A stretch of DNA of 64,000 nt from Pseudomonas sp. R37(2017). Lineage in GTDB: Bacteria; Pseudomonadota; Gammaproteobacteria; Pseudomonadales; Pseudomonadaceae. The stretch covers positions 241,941 to 305,940 of the forward strand of contig NZ_NEHO01000007.1 in the NCBI RefSeq assembly GCF_002113375.1. The letters run 5' to 3'. A program made the position numbers and the translations under genes. The stretch's first letter is position 1; every line of letters starts with the position of its first letter. The notes under the pieces are model-generated. The model worked only from the letters and a program-made list of their open reading frames with translations. It searched no databases and was not told where the DNA came from. Shown piece after piece: positions 1 to 7,829 of this stretch.

Positions 1-1
1 G

Positions 2-133
2 GATAACGACCGCATGAGCCAGGTGGCGTCCAAACTGGCCGGCGACAGGATCAGCGAAAAAATCGAAGAAAAATGGGGCGACAAAGTCGACCCGAAACTG
101 AAAGACGCGCTCAAGGACCTGTTCAAGCGATGA
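2..133 (+). CDS. AsmA-like protein, C-terminal end (partial)
   Basis: The frame is open from the window edge to TGA at 131-133 and ends in a lysine- and aspartate-rich helix (residues reading [20 protein letters not shown]). This kind of tail, directly upstream of mutY, is typical of the AsmA-family inner-membrane protein found there in pseudomonads; I infer the identity from context since only 43 residues are visible. Its stop overlaps the mutY start as ATGA, which suggests translational coupling. Confidence 0.6.
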   Translation, partial: DNDRMSQVASKLAGDRISEKIEEKWGDKVDPKLKDALKDLFKR

Positions 134-1197
134 AAGCCGAGCAGTTTTCAACGGCGGTGCTGGACTGGTTCGACCGCCACGGCCGTCACGATCTACCCTG
201 GCAGCAGGACATCAACCCGTATCGGGTGTGGGTCTCGGAAATCATGCTCCAGCAAACCCAGGTCAGCACCGTGCTGAACTACTTCGACCGTTTCATGGCC
301 TCGCTGCCAACGGTCGAGGCCCTGGCGGCGGCGCCGGAGGACGAAGTGCTGCACCTGTGGACGGGCCTGGGTTACTACACCCGCGCGCGCAACTTGCAGA
401 AGGCCGCGAAAATCGTCGTCGAGCAGTACGGCGGCGAATTTCCCCGGGACGTGGAAAAACTCACTGACTTGCCGGGCATCGGCCTGTCCACCGCTGGCGC
501 CATTGCCAGCATCAGCATGGGCCTGCGCGCGCCGATCCTCGACGGCAACGTCAAACGCGTCCTGGCGCGCTTTACCGCACAAGAGGGCTACCCCGGCGAG
601 CCGAAGGTGGCCAAACAGCTTTGGGCCAGCGCTGAGCGCTTTACACCACACGACCGAGTGAACGCCTACACCCAGGCGATGATGGACCTCGGTGCCACGC
701 TCTGCACCCGCAGCAAACCGAGTTGCCTGCTCTGCCCCCTGGAAAAAGGCTGTGAGGCGCACATGCTCGGCCTGGAAACCCGTTATCCGATCCCCAAGCC
801 GCGCAAAGCCATCCCACAGAAGCGCACGCTGATGCCGATGCTCGCCAACGCCGAGGGCGCCATTCTGCTTTACCGTCGCCCTTCCACGGGCCTGTGGGGC
901 GGCTTGTGGAGCCTGCCGGAACTCGACGGCCTCGACGACCTGGAACATCTGGCAACGCAGCACTCGCTGGAACTGGGCGCACAACAGGCATTGCCAAGCC
1001 TGGTGCACACCTTCAGCCATTTTCAGTTATCCATCGAACCCTGGCTGGTTCAGGTCCAGGAGATCGGCCATCACATGGCCGAGGCCGACTGGCTCTGGTA
1101 TAACCTCGCCACCCCGCCGCGCCTGGGCCTCGCCGCCCCGGTCAAAACCTTGCTCGAACGCGCGGCCGCCGTATTGAACGCAGGAGAGTCGTCATGA
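130..1197 (+). CDS. mutY: A/G-specific adenine DNA glycosylase MutY
   Basis: Removes adenine mispaired with 8-oxoguanine in base excision repair. The start is the ATG at 130, which overlaps the preceding stop; the frame is open further upstream but that part lies inside the upstream gene. About 355 residues. Visible features: catalytic Glu near residue 37 in [10 protein letters not shown], the helix-hairpin-helix [12 protein letters not shown] near 115, catalytic Asp near 138 in ILDGNVKR, four [4Fe-4S] cysteines in [17 protein letters not shown] near 192-208, and a C-terminal NUDIX-like domain that recognises 8-oxoG. It is followed at once by yggX, with a 4-bp overlap. Confidence 0.97.
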   Translation: MKAEQFSTAVLDWFDRHGRHDLPWQQDINPYRVWVSEIMLQQTQVSTVLNYFDRFMASLPTVEALAAAPEDEVLHLWTGLGYYTRARNLQKAAKIVVEQYGGEFPRDVEKLTDLPGIGLSTAGAIASISMGLRAPILDGNVKRVLARFTAQEGYPGEPKVAKQLWASAERFTPHDRVNAYTQAMMDLGATLCTRSKPSCLLCPLEKGCEAHMLGLETRYPIPKPRKAIPQKRTLMPMLANAEGAILLYRRPSTGLWGGLWSLPELDGLDDLEHLATQHSLELGAQQALPSLVHTFSHFQLSIEPWLVQVQEIGHHMAEADWLWYNLATPPRLGLAAPVKTLLERAAAVLNAGESS

Positions 1198-1466
1198 CCC
1201 GCACCATCATGTGCCGCAAGTACAAAGAAGAATTGCCAGGCCTGGAGCGCGCGCCCTTCCCTGGCGCCAAAGGCCAGGACATTTTTGACCACGTCTCGCA
1301 AAAGGCCTGGGCCGACTGGCAGAAGCACCAGACCCTGCTCATCAACGAAAAACGCCTGAACATGATGAACGCCGAAGATCGCAAATATCTGCAGGGCGAG
1401 ATGGACAAGTACTTCTCCGGCGAGGATTACGCCAAGGCCGAAGGCTACGTGCCGCCGTCGGAATAA
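1194..1466 (+). CDS. yggX: YggX-type Fe(2+)-trafficking protein
   Basis: 90-residue cytosolic protein that in enterobacteria protects iron-sulfur proteins from oxidative damage. The N-terminus [17 protein letters not shown] with its conserved Cys, and the tail motif GYVPPSE, are family hallmarks. ATG at 1194 overlaps the mutY stop (ATGA), so the two are probably one transcript; pairing with mutY is conserved in gammaproteobacteria and links oxidative DNA repair with iron-sulfur protection. A small hairpin (ccccga/tcgggg, 1467-1482) follows the stop but has no strong T-run. Confidence 0.96.
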   Translation: MTRTIMCRKYKEELPGLERAPFPGAKGQDIFDHVSQKAWADWQKHQTLLINEKRLNMMNAEDRKYLQGEMDKYFSGEDYAKAEGYVPPSE

Positions 1467-1530
1467 CCCCGATTTATCGGGGGTCGGAACGTAAGCGACG
1501 GTAATAATTAAAATTTTTTTGAAAACTTGC

Positions 1531-1559
1531 TTGACGACCCCCTGAAAAACCCGTTTAAT
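1531..1559 (+). promoter_or_regulatory. sigma-70 promoter of tRNA-Phe
   Basis: A -35 box TTGACG at 1531-1536 and a -10 box TTTAAT at 1554-1559 are separated by 17 bases, 10 bases before the mature tRNA 5' end. Box quality and position make this a convincing tRNA promoter. Confidence 0.75.
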
Positions 1560-1569
1560 GCGCCCCGTT

Positions 1570-1645
1570 GCCCAGATAGCTCAGTCGGTAGAGCAGGGGA
1601 TTGAAAATCCCCGTGTCGGCGGTTCGATTCCGTCTCTGGGCACCA
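1570..1645 (+). tRNA. tRNA-Phe (anticodon GAA)
   Basis: A 76-nt cloverleaf with encoded CCA. The acceptor stem gcccaga pairs with tctgggc, the anticodon stem ggggat/atcccc encloses the loop carrying GAA, and the T-loop ggttcgattcc is standard. An accessory gene block begins a few hundred bases downstream, so this tRNA may have served as an integration target. Confidence 0.97.
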
Positions 1646-1653
1646 AAATACCG

Positions 1654-1691
1654 AAAAGCCCCAAGTGAAGATGATTCCTTGGGGCTTTTTT
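1654..1691 (+). terminator. Intrinsic terminator of tRNA-Phe
   Basis: Twelve-bp stem aaaagccccaag / cttggggctttt with a 12-base loop, followed by a T-run; it starts 9 bases after the tRNA CCA. Confidence 0.85.
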
Positions 1692-2167
1692 ATTGCCTGT
1701 CATTTTATGGTCGCCGGCCCCTTTGCGGGCCAAGTTCCAGCGGGACGCTCAGATTCGATCCTGAAGCATTGATAGCACCACCCTCCTCCAGATACTGAGC
1801 ATCATCCATCCATTCCCAGCGACGCCTGCAGGAGCCTGAGAAGGGGATTGATACCGCGCTCTCCAATGCGCCCCACCACAGTTTTGCCCCTTTCCTCACC
1901 ATCGTGCTTTTCGGGTCGACCGCCACCTTCTCTTCTTGTGGAAATGTCGCCGAGTGAACGTCACACGGCATACCCAACCTTCACCTGTGCGCAATTGCAC
2001 TCCACTTGGACCACCTGCCTGGCGCAACCATGGAATCGGCGTCATGAGTCATCAGGCAGAGAAAGGATCAAGCCGGAAATCCGGCATACAGTAAGCTTGG
2101 GAGAAGACGAGCTCAGCGGATAACAGTCCGCGCGCCCTGCCCTCACCTCCCACACAAGGAAGTAACG
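1692..2167. other. Gene-poor gap beside tRNA-Phe
   Basis: No convincing gene. A minus-strand frame at 1705-1977 (90 codons) has no recognisable domain, no good ribosome site and an unusual composition, so I do not call it. The gap separates backbone from accessory genes and may be decayed junction sequence of a former insertion at tRNA-Phe. The only clear signal is the AAGGAAG ribosome site at its right edge, which serves the next gene. Confidence 0.4.
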
Positions 2168-3166
2168 TTGAATAATCTGTTCATGTACGCGCCCAAGGAG
2201 CTCAGCACGGATGCTTTTCTAGCCTGGTTTTTCAAGGAATTGGAGGTCAACCCAGACATCGCGGATTATCGTTCTCAGGTATTTCACGCTCTGGGGCTCG
2301 TTGCCGAAGACGAAACGCCCGTAAAAGTTGAACCGGTGCTTCAATCTGACAACGTCGATTTAATTTTGAGTTTTGAAGTCAACAACACGGCTCGCCGCAT
2401 TCTGTTTGAGAACAAGACCTCGTCAACCTTCCATTCTGATCAGCTCAAGCGCTATCGGGAGCGTTTTCCGAATTGCGACAAGTACATTTACTTTAAAATC
2501 GGCTATATCGACACATGGGAACGTCAGAACCTAGAGGGATATCAGCTCATCTCGGCGCATGACTTTCATCAAGCAGTCAGTTTTTTAGCCCCATTTCACC
2601 CACTTATTCATCAGTACTGTGTATTCCTGAAAGACGCCTGGCTTTCCAAAGAGGAAAAGGTATTCCAGCGCTTGGCCATCTCTTGCCCAACAGCATTTGA
2701 AAGTGCGATAGGTCAGCGGTACCTCATCGGTGAGCTCTACGACCAACTAAAGGGCAGCGACCCGTTTTTGAAATTCAAGAAGGGCTCCAACATCAATGGG
2801 TCACCCTGGACCCAGCTGGATTTTTGTCGACGCAAGGACTACTACGAAGGCACAAACGAAACATTATTCTGGAGAGTAGACTCCCGTGCCGGGCGAACCT
2901 ATCTACGAATCAACCAGTACGCTGCCATCCCTGTTGACCGCCCCGAAGTTGTTGCTCATAAAAAGCAACGTCTAAAGGCTTTGCGCGAGCTGGCCTCTGA
3001 TATCAGCGGTCATTACGACCTGAAGCCCGGCAAGCTTTCAAACAAGGGCGTGCGAGAAAGTGAGGTCATCATTTTTTTCTTCGACGAGAACCCTTACGGC
3101 TTCCTCAAGGAGTTGCTGCCGGAATTTACAACCAAGCTCCAGTCGCAGTACTACCAACTGGAATAG
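2168..3166 (+). CDS. PD-(D/E)XK nuclease superfamily protein
   Basis: 332 residues, starting at TTG 2168 with AAGGAAG about 5 bases upstream. The core nuclease motif is visible as Asp64 (NVDLILSF), then ENK at 81-83 (ILFENKT), followed by Gln92 in SDQLKRY, which fits the D-(E/D)xK-Q order of PD-(D/E)XK_4-type enzymes. Such proteins are predicted Mg2+-dependent DNA endonucleases and are frequent in phage-defence loci. The C-terminal half (170-332) is probably a target or partner domain that I do not recognise. It is the first gene of a co-directional group with a second PD-(D/E)XK protein at 3741. Confidence 0.75.
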   Translation: MNNLFMYAPKELSTDAFLAWFFKELEVNPDIADYRSQVFHALGLVAEDETPVKVEPVLQSDNVDLILSFEVNNTARRILFENKTSSTFHSDQLKRYRERFPNCDKYIYFKIGYIDTWERQNLEGYQLISAHDFHQAVSFLAPFHPLIHQYCVFLKDAWLSKEEKVFQRLAISCPTAFESAIGQRYLIGELYDQLKGSDPFLKFKKGSNINGSPWTQLDFCRRKDYYEGTNETLFWRVDSRAGRTYLRINQYAAIPVDRPEVVAHKKQRLKALRELASDISGHYDLKPGKLSNKGVRESEVIIFFFDENPYGFLKELLPEFTTKLQSQYYQLE

Positions 3167-3213
3167 AATCTCTGGAAGGTTCACTTAAGCATGCCAACGA
3201 GAGACTTGAAAAA

Positions 3214-3765
3214 ATGAGCCTGTTCAAAACTTTAATTAGCCCCACCATCACGCCCACCGTTGTCAGAAGACCAGACCAGGAAAAAATCGACGCCGAGAGA
3301 AGAAGAACTGAACGAAGCGCTATCAACACCATTCTCGAGGAAGTCTTTGACTCTCAATGCATCTTGCTTCCAGGAAGTATTGTGGCTTGCGATCTTGGTC
3401 TTGGACTGCTGGATCACACCGGAATTTATATAGGCCAAAATCAAATTGTTGAGCGCAATGGGGATGGCAACATCAGAAAAGTCTCAATAACAACCTTTAT
3501 CAACGCTTCAACACTGAGAACCGGGGTTACGCTCTACGCGGCGTGTGCGAATGGCAGGCTCATAGCCAGCCCAGAAATTGCAAAACGTGCACGAGAGGTG
3601 GTCGGGACAGACGCTGGCTATCACCTGATCGACAATAACTGTCATAAGCTGACGGCCTATCTGGCGACCGGCAGGCGCCACGATATCACCACCTTTTCCA
3701 AACTTGCCTCAATACTTGACACACATCACCCCGGACTAGAGTGGAAATCTGCAAAAGTTGGATAA
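3214..3765 (+). CDS. LRAT-like (permuted NlpC/P60) domain protein
   Basis: 183 residues. The LRAT/permuted-papain signature is visible: LLPGSIVACDLGLGLLDHTGI with catalytic His68, then DNNCHKLTAYLATG with catalytic Cys143. LRAT-like enzymes are acyltransferases or thiol hydrolases acting on lipids or peptides; the bacterial substrate is unknown. There is no signal peptide, so it should act in the cytoplasm. The start ATG lies 47 bp after the upstream nuclease gene, behind a purine-rich GAGAGAC. The 3' end overlaps the long form of the next reading frame. Confidence 0.7.
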   Translation: MSLFKTLISPTITPTVVRRPDQEKIDAERRRTERSAINTILEEVFDSQCILLPGSIVACDLGLGLLDHTGIYIGQNQIVERNGDGNIRKVSITTFINASTLRTGVTLYAACANGRLIASPEIAKRAREVVGTDAGYHLIDNNCHKLTAYLATGRRHDITTFSKLASILDTHHPGLEWKSAKVG

Positions 3766-4682
3766 TCACCAAAGCACCATCTGCAGCCCCACCCGGAGCT
3801 CCTGCGGTCCGTCCGGAGTTTTTTGACGCAGCGCGCTCAGATAAAACAGGAGATAGAATGCTTGCAGCGATATTGAATGGAAAACGTCGCGGAAGCGGAG
3901 TAGCAGGTAAACAGCTGATACTGGGTAGTACAGAGGGTGCGGAAGATATTCTGACAGCCACAATATTTGAACGTCTGGCTTACCTTCCAGAATCGGTTTC
4001 AGCTACATTTTTCAGTCACCTGCTGGAGGTGGAGGAGCCGATCGGCACCTTGGACTTCATCGAATTCTGGCCATCATGGTCGCTCGACGGCAAGCGTGTT
4101 GAGCCTGATGTGGTGCTATATGGCAGCGAACGCACTTTGCTGATTGAAGCCAAGCGCTACGACGACAGCAACCAACAGTACGCGCTACAGCTAGCCAATG
4201 AACTGAAGGCAGGCTGGGAGTGCGGGCGTTTAGGCAATGCCCCCCTGCTTCTCACTATTGGCGGTTTGCAAGACTACTCACAGGAAACTGCTGCGGTGCT
4301 CAGGGCACAGATTGATGGCGAACTGGACATGACAGGCCCGGATTACGAGCTGATTTGTCGAAGCTGGCATCAGGTGTATCAAGCCCTGGAGGCAGCCATA
4401 GCTGATGCCGATAAAGATACCTCGCCAGGACTGCAACGTTTGCTTGATGACATCGCCTCTACTTTTGAGTGGCACGGTCTACGTACGCAGGCCCGGCGAT
4501 GGCTAGGGCAATTGAAACCCGTATCAATTCAAATCACCCCGTTCCCTTTTTACGACTTCAAGCCAATGGCAAGTACACCTTGTTTGAAACAACCTGAACT
4601 CAGCTATCCGCTCTCTCAATTGCCTGTACCCAGTATCGCCTTCGTTGCTTTTCCTGTTAAAGAATGGAGCCTCACACCTTGA
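3741..4682 (+). CDS. PD-(D/E)XK endonuclease-like protein
   Basis: The nuclease motif is clear: Glu77 in IFERLAYLP, EPD at 121-123 (VEPDVVLYG), EAK at 136-138 (LLIEAKRYD) and Gln146/150 in a following helix. The longest frame starts at GTG 3741 and overlaps the LRAT-like gene; an ATG at 3858 preceded by CAGGAGATAGA is a better start by ribosome site and would give 274 residues. The upstream part is nevertheless similar to sequence after the next gene (GAPAVRPEFF here, GAPAIRPEAF there), so it may be translated. The C-terminal 60 residues (PFPFYDFKPMAS and on) are unassigned. It overlaps the next gene, suggesting a functional pair. Confidence 0.75.
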   Translation: MEICKSWIITKAPSAAPPGAPAVRPEFFDAARSDKTGDRMLAAILNGKRRGSGVAGKQLILGSTEGAEDILTATIFERLAYLPESVSATFFSHLLEVEEPIGTLDFIEFWPSWSLDGKRVEPDVVLYGSERTLLIEAKRYDDSNQQYALQLANELKAGWECGRLGNAPLLLTIGGLQDYSQETAAVLRAQIDGELDMTGPDYELICRSWHQVYQALEAAIADADKDTSPGLQRLLDDIASTFEWHGLRTQARRWLGQLKPVSIQITPFPFYDFKPMASTPCLKQPELSYPLSQLPVPSIAFVAFPVKEWSLTP

Positions 4683-5296
4683 ATACCGCAACAACTATTG
4701 ATGATGCACTGCTGGACGTGCGCAAGGCTTATCGTTTTCTGGCCGACTACCAACAACGGGTCCTGGAATTACTGGGCTTTATTCGAAAGGAACTAAGTGC
4801 AGATCATTATCATCAGGTTCCCCGTAACCGCATACCGCGCAACCTGGAAGGTATAGACACTAGTAATAATGTGGGGCAACGCTTTTTGCCGTTCAACGAT
4901 ATTTCGGTACTGTGGCTCCGTAATACCGGCCAGGAAGATCCCGTTCATTTTCATCAGAAAGATGACTTATTGATCGACATATGGGTGCGTAGTGACACAG
5001 GCAACGGCACAGACAATGAGCCGGCACAATCGGCGGAACAAAGCCGAAGCGAGTTGCGTATTTACTTTTTCCAGTGTGTCGTCCCTCTGGAGAAGTCATA
5101 CAACTGGTACAGCCAGGTATGGGCTAAAACAAATTATCCCCCACTTTGTGAGGTTGCAGTGTGTGACGACAATCCTGGCTATCGCGCTTATGGCGAGACC
5201 TTGTGCCTATCAACATTGACCGATGCGACTTCTACACGTACCGCCCTTACAGAACTCCGCCAACGTGCTTCAATCAAGCTCGGACAGACTATCTGA
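4664..5296 (+). CDS. Conserved-looking protein of unknown function, partner of the PD-(D/E)XK gene
   Basis: I do not recognise a family. 210 residues from ATG 4664; an alternative TTG at 4679, overlapping the upstream stop as TTGA and preceded by TGGAG at good spacing, may be the true start. The N-terminal 60 residues look helical (YRFLADYQQRVLELLGFIRKEL). The middle is a mixed alpha/beta stretch (ISVLWLRN, LLIDIWVRSD, ELRIYFFQCVV). No catalytic motif or membrane segment is visible. Overlap with the nuclease gene argues that they act together, perhaps as specificity or control subunit. Confidence 0.55.
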   Translation: MEPHTLNTATTIDDALLDVRKAYRFLADYQQRVLELLGFIRKELSADHYHQVPRNRIPRNLEGIDTSNNVGQRFLPFNDISVLWLRNTGQEDPVHFHQKDDLLIDIWVRSDTGNGTDNEPAQSAEQSRSELRIYFFQCVVPLEKSYNWYSQVWAKTNYPPLCEVAVCDDNPGYRAYGETLCLSTLTDATSTRTALTELRQRASIKLGQTI

Positions 5297-5485
5297 CTGC
5301 TGCATTGGAGTGAAAATGAAAGAGCTCTGGATGAGCGCCATGCAAAATCAGTGAAGGCTTTGGCTCGACTCAGCCTGCACCGCTCCGGCGCTCCTGCGAT
5401 ACGTCCAGAAGCTTTTGAGGCCATCAGCAACATTTGCAAGCAACCTGAAACCACCAACTTGATCGCCAAAATAATGGCAATTTGA
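5297..5485 (+). pseudogene. Short fragment related to the N-terminus of the 3741 nuclease frame
   Basis: An open stretch in the same frame as the preceding gene after its stop, with a possible GTG start at 5351. It contains SGAPAIRPEAFEAI and ends in LIAKIMAI before TGA 5483-5485. The other member of the pair reads PGAPAVRPEFFDAA...MLAAIL near residues 19-45 of the 3741 frame. The DNA is also similar (gctcctgcg...cgtcc.ga). I read it as a truncated second copy of the nuclease gene start, or as a small conserved peptide. Confidence 0.4.
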
Positions 5486-5551
5486 CGCTATCGTTTTGCG
5501 CGGTAAACTGCCAGCCACTTCCGTTTTCACGTTGCGTAAAAGGAATTTGCA

Positions 5552-7741
5552 ATGCCAACCCTGGGCGAAATCCGCGTCAACTCTACAACTGGCTATCATT
5601 CCGAGCCCTCCCTCACGGCCCTGAAAGATGGTGGTTACATCGTGGCGTGGAGCGACCAGGGAACAAGCACCACCGATTACATCTTCACCCAACGCTATAA
5701 CGCCAGTGGCGTGAAGGTAGGCGGACCAGCCCTCGTCAACGCGGTTACGAACAGCGCGCAGGAAGATCCCACCATTACCGCATTGGCCAACGGTGGCTAC
5801 GTGGTCGCCTGGCAATCGGATACTTTCGACGATATGTCGGACATCGCCGCCCAGGTCTACAACGCCAATGGCGTCAAGGTTGGAAGCGAGTTCATCGTCA
5901 ACACGACCAAAACCGGCATGCAAGACAGCGCGCAGATCACCGCGCTCAATGACGGCGGTTTTGTGGTGTCCTGGTCTTCGTACGGCCAGGACGGCAGCGG
6001 CTGGGGCGGTTACCTGCAGCGCTATAACGCCAGCGGGGCGAAGGTTGGTGTAGAAACACGCGTCTCGACCACCACTCAGTACGACCAGGATGGCCCTACC
6101 GTCACCGGCCTTGCCGATGGCGGCATGATGGTGGTTTGGGAGGGCAACGGAAAAGACGATACAAGTGGCATCTTCGGTCAGCGGTTCAAGGCCGACGGCA
6201 GCAAGTCGGGCGCAGAGATTCGTATCAATACCAGGGTAACGGACGATCAGACAGACCCCGTCGTCAAGGTTCTGAGCAACGGTAGCTATGTCGTCACCTG
6301 GCAATCGGCTCCCGACGATGGCGATGGCAACGACGAAACCGATGCCCCTGCCGACATCTACGCGCAGCTTTTCAATGCCGCTGGCGTAAAAGTGGGTGCG
6401 GAAACCCGGGTGAACACCACCACCGCAGGCAATCAGGAAGAACCCAATGTCACCGCCATGACCAATGGCGGTTATCTGGTGACCTGGGCAGGCCAAGGCA
6501 CCGGTGATGTAAATGGCATCTTCTGCCAACTCTTCAATGCCAGCGGCGTCAAGGTGGGTAGCGAAACCCGCCTCAACACATCCACCACCGGCAATCAATC
6601 GTTCTCTCAGGTGACGACATTGGCCGATGGCGGCTATGTGGTTGCCTGGGAGTCCTCCGTGGTCAATGGCCAAGTTGACGTTTACACCCAGCGTTTCGAC
6701 GCGAACGGCAACAAGGTTTCCAGCCTGACAGGCGATGCACTGGCCAACACCCTGACCTGGACCGGCGCCGGCAGCGTGATCATCGACGGCGGCGCGGGCA
6801 ACGACGCGCTTACAGGAGGTCGCGCCAACGACCACCTGAACGGTGGCGTCGGCAATGACTCGCTCAACGGCGCCGCCGGTGCCGACCGCATGATCGGCGG
6901 CGATGGCTCCGACCTCTACTACGTCGACAATACCGGCGATATCGTCAGCGAAACCAATGCCACCGCCAGCACCGGCGGCACCGACAGCGTCTACAGCTTC
7001 CTCGGCGCCTACACCCTGGGCGACAACGTCGAGAACCTGCGCCTGCTGTCGACCGGCGCTGCCAATGGCACCGGCAACAGCCTCAACAACATCATCGACG
7101 CCGGAGCTGGCAACAACATCCTCAATGGCGGTGCCGGCGTCGATACGCTGTCCTATGCCTATGCCTCCGCCGCGGTCACGGTCAACCTGGGGCTGACCAC
7201 CGCGCAAGCCACCGGTGGTTCTGGCACGGACACCCTGTTGAACTTCGAGAACCTCACGGGCAGCGCCTATCACGACAAGCTGACCGGCAATGCGCTTGCC
7301 AACACCCTCACTGGCGGTGCCGGCAACGACACACTGACCGGTGGAGCGGGCAACGACACCCTCATCGGTGGAGTCGGTAACGACCTGCTGATCGGCGGCA
7401 CGGGCCTGGACAAACTTTATGGCGGCGCCGGGGCCGACACATTCGACTTCAATGCCTTGAATGAAATGGGCCTGGGCGCCGCCCTGCGCGATGTCATTGG
7501 CGATTTCAAACACAGCGAGGGCGACAAGATCGACCTCTCGACCCTGGACGCCAACCTGGCGACGGCGGCGAACGACGCGTTCAGTTTCATTGGCTCCAGC
7601 GCATTCAGCAGCAATGCCACAGGGCAGCTACGGTTTGCCGGCGGCATTCTCTACGGCAGCACCGACGCCGACACCGCCGCGGAGTTCGAAATTCAATTGC
7701 TGGGTGTCAGCAACTTGCAAACCGCCGACCTGATTGCCTGA
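5552..7741 (+). CDS. RTX protein 1: beta-propeller-like repeats plus calcium-binding repeats
   Basis: 729 residues, ATG behind AAAAGGA. Residues 1-390 hold about seven copies of a roughly 55-residue unit with DGGYVVAW and QRF-A-G-KVG-E elements. Residues 410-640 hold nonapeptide repeats of the GGxGxDxLxG type that bind Ca2+ outside the cell. The last 100 residues (ADTFDFNALNEMG... to DLIA) resemble the serralysin M10_C/type I secretion signal. There is no N-terminal signal peptide, as expected for type I export. No catalytic domain is seen; a large adhesin or surface-layer-like role is possible. First of four tandem RTX genes. Confidence 0.85.
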   Translation: MPTLGEIRVNSTTGYHSEPSLTALKDGGYIVAWSDQGTSTTDYIFTQRYNASGVKVGGPALVNAVTNSAQEDPTITALANGGYVVAWQSDTFDDMSDIAAQVYNANGVKVGSEFIVNTTKTGMQDSAQITALNDGGFVVSWSSYGQDGSGWGGYLQRYNASGAKVGVETRVSTTTQYDQDGPTVTGLADGGMMVVWEGNGKDDTSGIFGQRFKADGSKSGAEIRINTRVTDDQTDPVVKVLSNGSYVVTWQSAPDDGDGNDETDAPADIYAQLFNAAGVKVGAETRVNTTTAGNQEEPNVTAMTNGGYLVTWAGQGTGDVNGIFCQLFNASGVKVGSETRLNTSTTGNQSFSQVTTLADGGYVVAWESSVVNGQVDVYTQRFDANGNKVSSLTGDALANTLTWTGAGSVIIDGGAGNDALTGGRANDHLNGGVGNDSLNGAAGADRMIGGDGSDLYYVDNTGDIVSETNATASTGGTDSVYSFLGAYTLGDNVENLRLLSTGAANGTGNSLNNIIDAGAGNNILNGGAGVDTLSYAYASAAVTVNLGLTTAQATGGSGTDTLLNFENLTGSAYHDKLTGNALANTLTGGAGNDTLTGGAGNDTLIGGVGNDLLIGGTGLDKLYGGAGADTFDFNALNEMGLGAALRDVIGDFKHSEGDKIDLSTLDANLATAANDAFSFIGSSAFSSNATGQLRFAGGILYGSTDADTAAEFEIQLLGVSNLQTADLIA

Positions 7742-7829
7742 TCGGCCAGATGTTGCATATCCGATGTTTCATGGTTGTCCCGAAAACAAACCGACAAGAA
7801 AGTTCTAAACAAACGACAGGGGTGTTGAT

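Noticed and set aside
1705..1977. 90-codon minus-strand frame near tRNA-Phe
   Set aside because: No recognised domain, no ribosome site, odd composition; could be decayed DNA.
5348..7513. 721-codon minus-strand frame antisense to RTX protein 1
   Set aside because: Antisense reading of a GC-rich repeat gene; the translation is low-complexity Val/Ala/Gly/Asp and the plus strand has clear RTX motifs.
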